64,000 nucleotides of DNA from Anadara kagoshimensis (lineage: Eukaryota > Mollusca > Bivalvia > Arcoida > Arcidae), in assembly GCA_021292105.1 (NCBI GenBank), contig CM037861.1:27738545-27802544 (forward strand). Direction: 5' to 3'. Shown here one piece after another: positions 33,290 through 45,900 of this stretch (position 1 is the stretch's first letter; each line of letters begins with the position of its first letter). The position numbers and the translations under genes were made by a program. The notes under the pieces are model-generated. The model searched no databases, was not told where the DNA came from, and saw nothing but the letters and a program-made list of their open reading frames with translations.

Positions 33290-35243
33290 CAGTTGTAAGT
33301 GTAGCTTTTATTATTTCTCTCAAACAAATAGAGAATACAAACTTGAATGTTTTATGTGATATTGAAATTATTAAAAATTCCAAAATTCATTTCATAAAGT
33401 CAATTTAATAAAAATAATATTGCATTTGTGTAATATCGTCCTGATATCCATGGTAACTGACTTCATCCTATTGTTACATGTAATTTATGATATGTTTCGT
33501 GTGGTATGACATGCATGTAAATGTATTTCCAACATTTTTACTGTTTTCCTGTAGTGTAGAACAAACTTTATGCTACCAAAATTAAATTTTCTGGGATTAT
33601 ATAATAAAAATAACCTTGCTTCCATATTAATATCATTTTCAGTTTAGTATTATATACCTGTAAACATTCAAGTTAGATTCACTATGTTAACACTTTTTAA
33701 ACCAGGAGGATTGATTTTGATTAATTGTGTTTTACACCCCAGTCAATATTCTTTTATATGGAGGTGATTAGGTCTGGAATGGTGGAGGAAATGGGAGTGT
33801 CCTGAGAAAACTTGCATATACCATAGTGACCAGGTATCTTGCCTGACTTAGCACAGATAGCAGTACTCTTATTGGTGTTTTGAAGGACTGTATTGGTTTT
33901 CTACATGGTAGAAACATTGTCATTCAAATTTCAAGGCCAAGACAGTATTGAGGAAAAAAGCTTTAAATCTTGACTATATGTAAATTTTCTACATGGGGGC
34001 TACAGTTTTTTATGTTTTCATAAAACATTTCAGCTAGCTGTTATTTACCAGTTGAGCATATCAGGCCAATTTGGGTCTCTTGTTCATGCAATAAAGAGAT
34101 TTCCTATATATATTACATATCCATCTCGGCGGCAATCCAATACAAACAACAAGGATGTTGCACTCCAAAGCTGTTTTACTTACTGCAATCAAAAAACCAA
34201 ATGGCAATTTATTGGCAATATTTGCCCTTAGGTCTCAAAGGGGAAAACGGCAAGGTTCAAAACAAATTGTCATGCAATCTCTGATTAAACTAAGAGCTAG
34301 ATGTTTTCTGTAAGGACTTGAAGAGCTAGACCTTAAGACTTTTTACACCTAGCATCATTAGTGTACCAGCATTAATGTTCTTTTCAATTTGCACAAACCG
34401 TGAAATTGGGGTCCAAAAGAAGAATTGTTGAGATGGGTTCTAAATAGTCCCAAAATGAACAATGACAACAATGTCCTTTTAACAGTAAGGGGAAACTTAA
34501 AAAGGCATTCATTTAACCGGAAGCAAAAAAATATCATAGGCCTATATAATTTGAAATGCCTGGAACAAATATTGGATGTAATCATAATCCTTCATTTTTT
34601 AACAATAAAAACGTTAGAAAGTATCGTGTAGGTTCTGAAGATACCAATTGTAGAACTGTTTCTTGAGAGCCAAATACCCCCGTCCCCAAAATTTAAGGTT
34701 TGTCCGCGACCTTGACCTCTCCGATAGTGACCTTCGTTCAAGGTCATGACACACCTTTGGACTATTAAGATTATTCATGTAAAGTTTTATGACAGTCGTC
34801 TAAAGGATTTATTAGATATGGCCCGGACACGATTTTACACGGATAGACATACGAACGGACAGACATGATTCCTATATACCCCCCCCCCAAACTAGCTAAA
34901 ATTCTTTAATATATTAGCGTTGTAACAGTCCTAAGAACCTAAAAAATATGATGGGTAATAAAGCAGGATAGAATTGCGTATTCAAAAAATAGTTATGGGG
35001 AATTTCTCATGTGCAAGATTTTTAAACCAATTAAAAGATGGCATACAGCAGAAACATTGATCCATTGCTTTGATAAAGTTTTAATGCCTCCGAGTTATAT
35101 ACAAGGTACAAACAACTTTGACCATATGCAATAATTAATGTTGGCTGTAACGGAAATCGTGTGTGTTCACCGAAGTATTTAATTCAAATTTTATTTGATG
35201 TCTAATCTCTAATTAGCTGAGGTCACACCACGTTTAAAGGTGA
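33290..35243. other. Intergenic DNA between FDXR and the BEL array
   Basis: No gene. At 34690-34885 there is a dispersed-repeat fragment (GACCTTGACCTCTCC, ATGGCCCGGACACGATTTTA, ending in a C-rich run) of a type common in bivalve DNA. Confidence 0.45.
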
Positions 35244-35248
35244 CAAAC
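35244..35248. repeat. Target site duplication, left (CAAAC)
   Basis: Five bases directly before LTR 1, matching 49778-49782 exactly. 5 bp is usual for BEL/Pao integrases. Confidence 0.88.
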
Positions 35249-36083
35249 TGTTCTGACCAAATGTCAGATTATTTTGTTTTTTGAATTTTTGTTATTTGTT
35301 TTTGATTTTTTGTTACTTTTCTTTATATATTTATATATCGATATATAGTTAAACTTGTCTATAGTGGCCACTCTATAGATTTAGTCAAAGATACCGCTAT
35401 AGACAGGTTGATGTTGTTGCCAGGTGTTGTTATACACAGATAAGACTTTATTATATATTATAATGAATTACCGTTCTTGATTTCATATTTCACACCTGTT
35501 AATTACCGGTGATTACCGTTCCTACCTATATACAGGCGTTGTTCTCACTCGTGCTCCACGAGGTCTATATCATGGTCGATGTTTGTGGTCCACAAATATA
35601 CTACATTTATTTTCGCTTCATACAGCACACAGTGTAAGTTTTTACTCTTATTTAATTTATTTAAATATGTTTTTTTATATTTTCTTATTTTTCAATAATT
35701 TATTTCGACTACTTCAATCAATTTACTTATACCTGTGATTGCTAATTACGTAATTATATTTTATTTCAATACGTTATGGTGTGTTCCACACATTCAATTT
35801 TGGTAGGTTACATTTTATTTATACTTATATTTTTGGGTCAGTAATATTAATGGAATTATTCACGGTTACATGTATAATACATACGTAGAACGCAAAGGTC
35901 AATTTTTATGTCGTTTGTACGATTATTATTAATATTTATATGTAATTCTTTATGAGGTTTGCTATATGCATGTTTCCTTATTCTATTATAGCTTTTTACC
36001 ACATACGCATATAACTTCAAATAAACTACGAATTCAGCCACATTTGAAGCGTTTGGTTATTACTTCTGTTACCAGACAGAACA
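35249..36083 (+). repeat. BEL LTR 1 (835 bp)
   Basis: TGTTCTG...CAGAACA. It differs from the other LTRs by a short T/G-rich length change near 35290, a few substitutions and one homopolymer base. It contains a GTTAAACTTGTCTATAGTGG motif and its partial inverse CGCTATAGACAGGTTG. Confidence 0.95.
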
Positions 36084-36104
36084 GTAAAAAGACTGTATAC
36101 AAGT

Positions 36105-39100
36105 ATGGAGGCCCAGCAGGACTCAGATCTAGAGGGTAAAGGAGCCAGGATGAAGAAATTCACCGAAAAGGGTAAAGAATATGATCGTCACTTGAATGAG
36201 TTGTATGATAAATTAAATAACAAGTCACAAGTTTTAATAGATGAGATTCACAAAGGCACTGATGTTGTTGAACTTAGACCAAAATTTGCTGACTGGATGG
36301 TGATGTATGATGTTAGAAAGTCACGACAATCATCTTAAACGTTTAGAGTCGTGTGACGTTGAAGAATTTCAAGAATATTTTGCTGTAAAAAATAGTGTTT
36401 TACAAGATTTTATGACATCCACGAAGTTTCACATACACGAAGCGGAAAAGGTAAAACGCAAGACATCCAAAGTAATAAAAGTCAAAGGTCACATGCTTCG
36501 TCGGGTACGAGGTCAAATATTTCATCTAAGCGGCTTAGGGAGGAGGCGAAGAAATTAGAATTAATTGAAAGGTTTAAATCATTTCAACGAAAGAAAGACA
36601 TTGAGTTAGCCAAGACAAAATTAAAATTCGAAGAGGAAGAACTCGAACTTTCAACAAGCATTGCTGTATCTGAAGCAAAAGCCAAACTATTTCAAATGTA
36701 TGAAAATGACACTGTCAATGATGATTTAGCTTCAGTAGGGACAGAAACTCAAGCTGATGACGTTGGTTCTTACATTAACACTAAATGTGACAAAAATAAT
36801 GATAAACCGTTACAATTATCTTGTAATGATGAAACTAGTGTAAAGGCATTTCATCAACCTGTTACCCCCAGTGTTACATTTCTTGAACCCCATCAAGTTA
36901 TTGAAAAAATCACTGACCCTGAACAGTTATGTAATACTTCTGGTTTGAGTAAGTCAGGTATTGTAGACAATAATTCTGTTGTTGAAAACAAGCATTTGAT
37001 CAGTCTATTATGTCAGATTTAACTAGCTTTTTGTTGAAAAAAGAGTTATTACTGTCTCGCTTAACTAAATTTGACGACCGTCCAGAGCAATATTCGGTCT
37101 GGAAAGCGAGTTTCAAAAGTATTATGCGCGAGTTAAAAGTTACCGATTTCGAAGAACTTGACTTGTTGGTAAAATGGCTCGGTCCGGATTCCTCGCGTCA
37201 AGCTGTTAGTCTGAGGGCGTCGAACGTCAATGCTCCGTCACGTGGACTTGTTTTAATTTGGGAGAGGTTGGATGATCGTTACGGTTGTCCAGAACTTGTC
37301 GAGTCTTCACTCAAAGCTAAGTTAAACAAGTTTCCAAAGTTAGGCAACAGAGAATATACGAAACTTTACGATCTCGCTGATATTCTCTCTGAGATAGAAT
37401 GCACTAAGTCAGATGCTAGATATAGTCAGTTGCTAGCTTACTTTGACTCTTCGTCAGGTGTATCACCGATAGTTAGTAAACTACCGTATAGTTTACAGGA
37501 AAGTGGACATCCGAAGCCGCTAGATACAAACTTACTCATAGCGTATCTTTTCCGCCGTTTACGTTCTTCGTAGATTTTATACGTAGAATGAGTAAGATTA
37601 AGAATGACCCGTCATTTATATACGAAAATACGAAGTCGCCAACGGAACAAAACGTTAGACGGTTCAATACACCTAATTCTGTTCTAAGTCGCAGAACCGA
37701 AGTTTCCGATGAGACTGACATCGCTAAACGTTGTCCTATTCATAGAGCTGACCATGCGTTAAACGCGTGTCGTGTTTTCAAAGCAAAATCTTACGATGAA
37801 CGCAAGAAGTTCCTTAAAGAGAAACGCATTTGCTTTAGATGTTGCGGTTCGACTAAACACGTTTCTCGCGACTGTAAAGCGGACGTTAAATGTGAACACT
37901 GTAATAGTAGTCGTCACTGTACAGTAATGCATGCTAGCGTAGCTAACCCCGGGACCTCTCATGGCGGGGAGGCGGTGTCTCCTGTAGATTGCATTGCACC
38001 AAAATGTACTACATTATGTGGTAACGGGTTTAGTGGTAGATCGTGTGGTAAAGTTTTATTAGTTGAAGTTTATCCGTCCAGTCAACCGCAGAAAGCGATC
38101 AGAGTATACGCACTAATTGATGATCAAAGTAATTCATCTTTAGCGTCAAAGGAACTTTTTGACACTTTGAACATGTCGGCCGAACCCACTTGCTATAGGC
38201 TAACATCTTGTTCGGGTACAGTTACAATGTACGGTAGACGCGCTAACAATATTACAATTCGTTCCGTAAATAGCCCTACCAGTATCGAAGTGCCGGTTAT
38301 ATTCGAATGTAATGACATTCCTAACAACACTTCGGAAATTCCTACGCCAGAAGTAGCTCGGTGTTTCCCACATCTCGAACGTATTGCAGAGCACATACCC
38401 GCGTTCGACCCACAGTTAAACATTCAGCTTTTGCTAGGCCGAGACGTGTCCGAAATTCATCATGTACAAGAACAGATAATAGGACCAAAGCACACACCAT
38501 TCGCACAAAAGCTACCGTTAGGCTGGGTAATTATCGGTAACGTTTGCTTAAATGGTATGCACTCACCGGATTCAATCTACGTGAATAAAATTAACATTAC
38601 GGTGGACGGTCGAGGTACAAATTACGAACCGTGTCAGAATTCGATCATTCTTAAGGAACAACTTGTTCACAACATCGAGCCACAAGTGAATAAGTATGCC
38701 GAAGAAGCCTTGTTTCAGAAATCATCCGATGATGATACTATTGGTTTATCGCAGGAAGATAGGCGTTTTTTAGATCTTATGGATAAGAGTTCCATAAGGA
38801 TAGTAACGGCTGTTGGACAGCACCACTTCCGTTTAGGGCAAACGCGCAAGTAATGCCGAATAATAGGTGTTTGGCATGGAAACGGGCTTTAATGTTAGAT
38901 GCCAGTCTAAAAAAGGATTGTAAAAAGAGAGACCATTTTGTAACTTTTATGCGTAAAGTTTTGGACTCTAATGCTGCCGAAGTAGCTCCGCCTACAAATA
39001 GTTCTAAGTGCTGGTATCTGCCGTTGTTTGGTGTTTATCATCCTAAAAAACCGGACCAGATAAGAGGTGTTTTTGACTCCTCATCGGTGTATGAAGGCGT

Positions 39101-42056
39101 GTCTCTCAACAACGTTTTAATGTCGGGACCTGTTCTAACCAACAGTCTATTGGGCGTTTTGTTACGGTTTAGGCTTAATAAGGTTGCGGTTACCGCTGAC
39201 ATCGAGCAGATGTTCTACCAATTTTGTGTCAGCGAAGACCATCGAGATTATTTACGTTTTTTCTGGTACGAAAACAATGACCTCAGCAAACCTTTAATCG
39301 AGTATCGGATGCGCGTTCACGTATTTGGAAATAGCCCGTCACCAGCCGTGGCTACGTACGGACTCCGAAAGGCTGTTGCAAACTGCGAAGCCGATGTCAA
39401 ACACTTTGTTAATCACAACTTCTATGTAGACGACGGTCTTACATCCTTGCCGTCCGACGAATCTGCGATCGATCTCTTGCAACGTACGCAAAACGCGCTA
39501 ATGTCGGAAGGTAAAATTCGCTTGCACAAGATCGCGTCGAATAGTACAAACGTTATGAATGCGTTTCCGTCGGATGACCTCGGAAAGGATCTAAAGGACT
39601 TATGCATAGGCGAGGACTTGTTACCGCTACAGCGAAGTCTCGGACTGTCATGGAATCTTAATTCCGACCAGTTTATATTCAACGTGAATATCAGTAGTAA
39701 ACCGTATACTAAGAGAGGTTTACTGTCTACCGTTAACAGTCTGTATGATCCTATAGGTTTTATAGCACCTATTGTTTTAAGTGGAAAAATTCTACTTAGA
39801 GAAGCCACACCACCTGGTACAGACTGGGACGAGCCGTTGTCTTCTCATCATCAGAGTGAATGGCAAGAGTGGTTGAAATCGTTACAATCACTTACTAATA
39901 TAGTTATTCCGCGCATGTACGTTCCGTTGTCACTATGTGACTATGACCGCTATGAAATACTCATATTTGCCGATGCCTCGGAGAAGGCAGTTGCAGCAGC
40001 TGCGTATATGAAAGTTACCGACAGTTCTAATAATTCTAGTCTTGGTTTCATTATGGGCAAATCTAAATTGGCGCCTTTAAAGGGTCATACCATACCTAGG
40101 CTAGAGTTATGTGCCGCTGTACTAGCAACCGAGATTGGAGCGATTGTATCTGAACAGCTTAATATTGATCGCGGTGCCATTCAGTATTTCACCGACAGTA
40201 AGGTTGTCCTCGGTTATATAGGCAACGAGACGCGTAGATTTTTCACTTATGTCAGTAATCGAGTGGAACGTATACGCAAGATATCTTCACCTTCGCAGTG
40301 GAATTTCGTCCCTACGCATAAGAATCCTGCCGATTTCGGTACTAGGTACTCCGCTTCGATTAGCAATATAAATGTTAGTCCGTGGATAGCAGGTCCAGAG
40401 TGGATTTGTAGAGAAAATGAACCTGCTACCAATTTCAAACCAAGTTTCCCACTTATCGAGCCGCAAGACGATCGCGAAATCCGACCGGAAATAATTGTGC
40501 ATACCACCGATGTTTCAAATTGTATGACACTCGACTCGGGCCATATCCAAAATTTCTCTCGATGGAGATCGCTGGTTCGAACCGTTTCATTATTGAGACA
40601 TATTGCTTATTCGATTAAACATCCCGACGGCAAATGTGCAGGTTGGCATCTTTGTTCAACTTACAAGAACCCGACACAGTATAAAGATGCGGAAATCGTC
40701 CTTATCAAAAATGCACAGCGACAGTGTTTTTCCGATGATATTTGGAGGTTATCGAAGGGCAAAGCTATACACGACAATAGCCCTATAATTAAGTTGTCTC
40801 CATTCCTGGATAGAGAGGGTGTATTAAGGGTTGGTGGCAGACTGAACAAAATCAGAGGACAGGATCCTGAATTGGATGTTAATCCGATTATCTTGCCCAA
40901 AAACCATCATATCACCACACTTCTGATACGTTACATTCACGAATCGACTAAACACCAAGGGAGACATTTTACCGAAGGTGCGTTGCGGAAAGCCGGCTAC
41001 TGGGCAATCGCCGCTAAAAGAGCGATTTCTTCCTTAATCCATCGGTGCGTAATTTGCCGACGGCTCAGACGAGACGTCGAGCATCAGAAAATGGCAGATT
41101 TACCGAGCGATAGAATAACACCTGGTCCTCCTTTCACCGCTGTAGGAGTTGACATGTTTGGTCCGTGGGAGGTTGTTGCCCGTAGAACGCGTGGCGGTGT
41201 AGCCAATAGTAAACGCTGGGCTATCATGTTCACGTGTTTGACCTCCAGAGCAGTGCACATCGAGGTAGTTCAAGATATGAGCAGTTCGTCTTTTATCAAT
41301 GCTTTACAACGGTTCATAGCACTAAGAGGGCCCGTTAAACTTTTTCGGTCCGACCGAGGCACAAATTTTATCGGCGCCGTCGACGATATGAAAATTAATG
41401 CCGTTAACGTCGAGGACGGTCCGGTTCGGAAATTTCTTTATGACTCCGAAACTACGTGGATTTTTAATGCTCCCCATTCTTCACATATGGGAGGGGTATG
41501 GGAACGCATTATTGGTCTTGCTAGGAGGATCTTAGATGCCATTTTGCTCGACAACAAGCATAAGGATATCGATCACGAGACGTTAACTACCTTCATGGCC
41601 GAGGTGTGTGCTATACTAAATTCTAGGCCGATTGCGCAAATATCTTCAGATCCGGAATCTCCGCTAATTCTTAGTCCGTCCATGCTACTTACTGGCAAAG
41701 TAAATGGTCAACCGGTTATAAGCGAGGCTTTAAACGTCAATGACATATATCGCGCGCAATGGAAACATGCAAGATTTCTGGCAGATATATTCTGGAAGCG
41801 CTGGAGACAAGACTACCTCCAGTGTCTTCAATCACGTACAAAATGGAATGTCAGAAGATCAAATGTTAAGGCTGGCGATATCGTATTGTTGCGCGATAAA
41901 TCTGTACACCGAATTTATTGGCCGTTAGGGGTTATTTTGGAAACCTTTGAAAGTAATGATGAAATTGTAAGGAAAGTAAAGGTTAGAATATGTAAAGATG
42001 GCAAACCAACAGTTTTTGTACGCCCTATCAATGAAATTGTATTACTTGTAGAATAA
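36105..42056 (+). pseudogene. BEL copy 1 gag-pol, frameshifted in the gag/protease half
   Basis: The gag start ATG at 36105 lies 22 bp inside the left LTR. Relative to copy 2 it has an in-frame 3-base loss (about 36190), a 5-base loss (about 36309) and single A losses at about 36453, 36987, 37500 and 38786. Gag ends with two zinc-knuckle-like Cys/His clusters (about 37830-37930). An aspartic protease (ALIDDQSNSS) follows. From 38853 to the stop at 42056 the frame is open for 1067 codons: reverse transcriptase with YVDD (39423-39434), RNase H (FADASEKA), the integrase zinc domain (HESTKHQ...CVICRR), the integrase core and a BEL C-terminal domain. The pol half is intact as read; the first half is not. 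Confidence 0.93.
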
Positions 42057-42088
42057 CTTTATTCAGTAGTGGCATCATGTAGATACCA

Positions 42089-42097
42089 GACGGGGAG
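42089..42097 (+). promoter_or_regulatory. Polypurine tract of BEL copy 1
   Basis: GACGGGGAG directly before LTR 2; the same sequence precedes LTR 3. It would prime plus-strand DNA synthesis. Confidence 0.65.
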
Positions 42098-42923
42098 TGT
42101 TCTGACCAAATGTCAGATTATTTTGTTTTTTGAATTTTTGTTTTTGATTTTTTGTTACTTTTCTTTATATATTTATATATCGATATATAGTTAAACTTGT
42201 CTATAGTGGCCACTCTATAGATTTAGTCAAAGATACCGCTATAGACAGGTTGATGTTGTTGCCAGGTGTTGTTATACACAGATTAGACTTTATTATATAT
42301 TATAATGAATTACCGTTCTTGATTTCATATTTCACACCTGTTAATTACCGGTGATTACCGTTCCTACCTATATACAGGCGTTGTTCTCACTCGTGCTCCA
42401 CGAGGTCTATATCATGGTCGATGTTTGTGGTCCACAAATATACTACATTTATTTTCGCTTCATACAGCACACAGTGTAAGTTTTTACTCTTATTTAATTT
42501 ATTTAAATATGTTTTTTATATTTTCTTATTTTTCAATAATTTATTTCGACTACTTCAATCAATTTACTTATACCTGTGATTGCTAATTACGTAATTATAT
42601 TTTATTTCAATACGTTATGGTGTGTTCCACACATTCAATTTTGGTAGGTTACATTTTATTTATACTTATATTTTTGGGTCAGTAATATTAATGGAATTAT
42701 TCACGGTTACATGTATAATACATACGTAGAACGCAAAGGTCAATTTTTATGTCGTTTGTACGATTATTATTAATATTTATATGTAATTCTTTATGAGGTT
42801 TGCTATATGCATGTTTCCTTATTCTATTATAGCTTTTTACCACATACGCATATAACTTCAAATAAACTACGAATTCAGCACATTTGAAGCGTTTGGTTAT
42901 TACTTCTGTTACCAGACAGAACA
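42098..42923 (+). repeat. BEL LTR 2 (shared middle LTR, 826 bp)
   Basis: Serves as right LTR of copy 1 and left LTR of copy 2, with no host sequence or target duplication on either side. It is shorter mainly in the T/G-rich run near 42140. Confidence 0.95.
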
Positions 42924-42944
42924 GTAAAAAGACTGTATACAAGT

Positions 42945-45900
42945 ATGGAGGCCCAGCAGGACTCAGATCTAGAGGGTAAAGGAGCCAGGATGAAGAAATT
43001 CACCGAAAAGGGTAAAGAATATGATCGTCAGCACTTGAATGAGTTGTATGATAAATTAAATAACAAGTCACAAGTTTTAATAGATGAGATTCACAAAGGC
43101 ACTGATGTTGTTGAACTTAGACCAAAATTTGCTGACTGGATGGTGATGTATGAATGTTATTTAGAAAGTCACGACAATCATCTTAAACGTTTAGAGTCGT
43201 GTGACGTTGAAGAATTTCAAGAATATTTTGCTGTAAAAAATAGTGTTTTACAAGATTTTATGACATCCACGAAGTTTCACATACACGAAGCGGAAAAGGT
43301 AAAAACGCAAGACATCCAAAGTAATAAAAGTCAAAGGTCACATGCTTCGTCGGGTACGAGGTCAAATATTTCATCTAAGCGGCTTAGGGAGGAGGCGAAG
43401 AAATTAGAATTAATTGAAAGGTTTAAATCATTTCAACGAAAAAGACATTGAGTTAGCCAAGACAAAATTAAAATTCGAAGAGGAAGAACTCGAACTTTCA
43501 ACAAGCATTGCTGTATCTGAAGCAAAAGCCAAACTATTTCAAATGTATGAAAATGACACTGTCAATGATGATTTAGCTTCAGTAGGGACAGAAACTCAAG
43601 CTGATGACGTTGGTTCTTACATTAACACTAAATGTGACAAAAATAATGATAAACCGTTACAATTATCTTGTAATGATGAAACTAGTGTAAAGGCATTTCA
43701 TCAACCTGTTACCCCCAGTGTTACATTTCTTGAACCCCATCAAGTTATTGAAAAAATCACTGACCCTGAACAGTTATGTAATACTTCTGGTTTGAGTAAG
43801 TCAGGTATTGTAGACAATAATTCTGTTGTTGAAAAACAAGCATTTGATCAGTCTATTATGTCAGATTTAACTAGCTTTTTGTTGAAAAAAGAGTTATTAC
43901 TGTCTCGCTTAACTAAATTTGACGACCGTCCAGAGCAATATTCGGTCTGGAAAGCGAGTTTCAAAAGTATTATGCGCGAGTTAAAAGTTACCGATTTCGA
44001 AGAACTTGACTTGTTGGTAAAATGGCTCGGTCCGGATTCCTCGCGTCAAGCTGTTAGTCTGAGGGCGTCGAACGTCAATGCTCCGTCACGTGGACTTGTT
44101 TTAATTTGGGAGAGGTTGGATGATCGTTACGGTTGTCCAGAACTTGTCGAGTCTTCACTCAAAGCTAAGTTAAACAAGTTTCCAAAGTTAGGCAACAGAG
44201 AATATACGAAACTTTACGATCTCGCTGATATTCTCTCTGAGATAGAATGCACTAAGTCAGATGCTAGATATAGTCAGTTGCTAGCTTACTTTGACTCTTC
44301 GTCAGGTGTATCACCGATAGTTAGTAAACTACCGTATAGTTTACAGGAAAAGTGGACATCCGAAGCCGCTAGATACAAACTTACTCATAGCGTATCTTTT
44401 CCGCCGTTTACGTTCTTCGTAGATTTTATACGTAGAATGAGTAAGATTAAGAATGACCCGTCATTTATATACGAAAATACGAAGTCGCCAACGGAACAAA
44501 ACGTTAGACGGTTCAATACACCTAATTCTGTTCTAAGTCGCAGAACCGAAGTTTCCGATGAGACTGACATCGCTAAACGTTGTCCTATTCATAGAGCTGA
44601 CCATGCGTTAAACGCGTGTCGTGTTTTCAAAGCAAAATCTTACGATGAACGCAAGAAGTTCCTTAAAGAGAAACGCATTTGCTTTAGATGTTGCGGTTCG
44701 ACTAAACACGTTTCTCGCGACTGTAAAGCGGACGTTAAATGTGAACACTGTAATAGTAGTCGTCACTGTACAGTAATGCATGCTAGCGTAGCTAACCCCG
44801 GGACCTCTCATGGCGGGGAGGCGGTGTCTCCTGTAGATTGCATTGCACCAAAATGTACTACATTATGTGGTAACGGGTTTAGTGGTAGATCGTGTGGTAA
44901 AGTTTTATTAGTTGAAGTTTATCCGTCCAGTCAACCGCAGAAAGCGATCAGAGTATACGCACTAATTGATGATCAAAGTAATTCATCTTTGGCGTCAAAG
45001 GAACTTTTTGACACTTTGAACATGTCGGCCGAACCCACTTGCTATAGGCTAACATCTTGTTCGGGTACAGTTACAATGTACGGTAGACGCGCTAACAATA
45101 TTACAATTCGTTCCGTAAATAGCCCTACCAGTATCGAAGTGCCGGTTATATTCGAATGTAATGACATTCCTAACAACACTTCGGAAATTCCTACGCCAGA
45201 AGTAGCTCGGTGTTTCCCACATCTCGAACGTATTGCAGAGCACATACCCGCGTTCGACCCACAGTTAAACATTCAGCTTTTGCTAGGCCGAGACGTGTCC
45301 GAAATTCATCATGTACAAGAACAGATAATAGGACCAAAGCACACACCATTCGCACAAAAGCTACCGTTAGGCTGGGTAATTATCGGTAACGTTTGCTTAA
45401 ATGGTATGCACTCACCGGATTCAATCTACGTGAATAAAATTAACATTACGGTGGACGGTCGAGGTACAAATTACGAACCGTGTCAGAATTCGATCATTCT
45501 TAAGGAACAACTTGTTCACAACATCGAGCCACAAGTGAATAAGTATGCCGAAGAAGCCTTGTTTCAGAAATCATCCGATGATGATACTATTGGTTTATCG
45601 CAGGAAGATAGGCGTTTTTTAGATCTTATGGATAAAGAGTTCCATAAGGATAGTAACGGCTGTTGGACAGCACCACTTCCGTTTAGGGCAAACGCGCAAG
45701 TAATGCCGAATAATAGGTGTTTGGCATGGAAACGGGCTTTAATGTTAGATGCCAGTCTAAAAAAGGATTGTAAAAAGAGAGACCATTTTGTAACTTTTAT
45801 GCGTAAAGTTTTGGACTCTAATGCTGCCGAAGTAGCTCCGCCTACAAATAGTTCTAAGTGCTGGTATCTGCCGTTGTTTGGTGTTTATCATCCTAAAAAA

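Noticed and set aside
39422-39808. Minus-strand frames inside the BEL pol region (also repeated in copy 2)
   Set aside because: Antisense shadows of the retrotransposon coding frame; duplicated only because the element is duplicated.
42057-42097. Possible envelope gene after BEL pol
   Set aside because: Only 41 bp separate the pol stop from the LTR, so there is no room for one.
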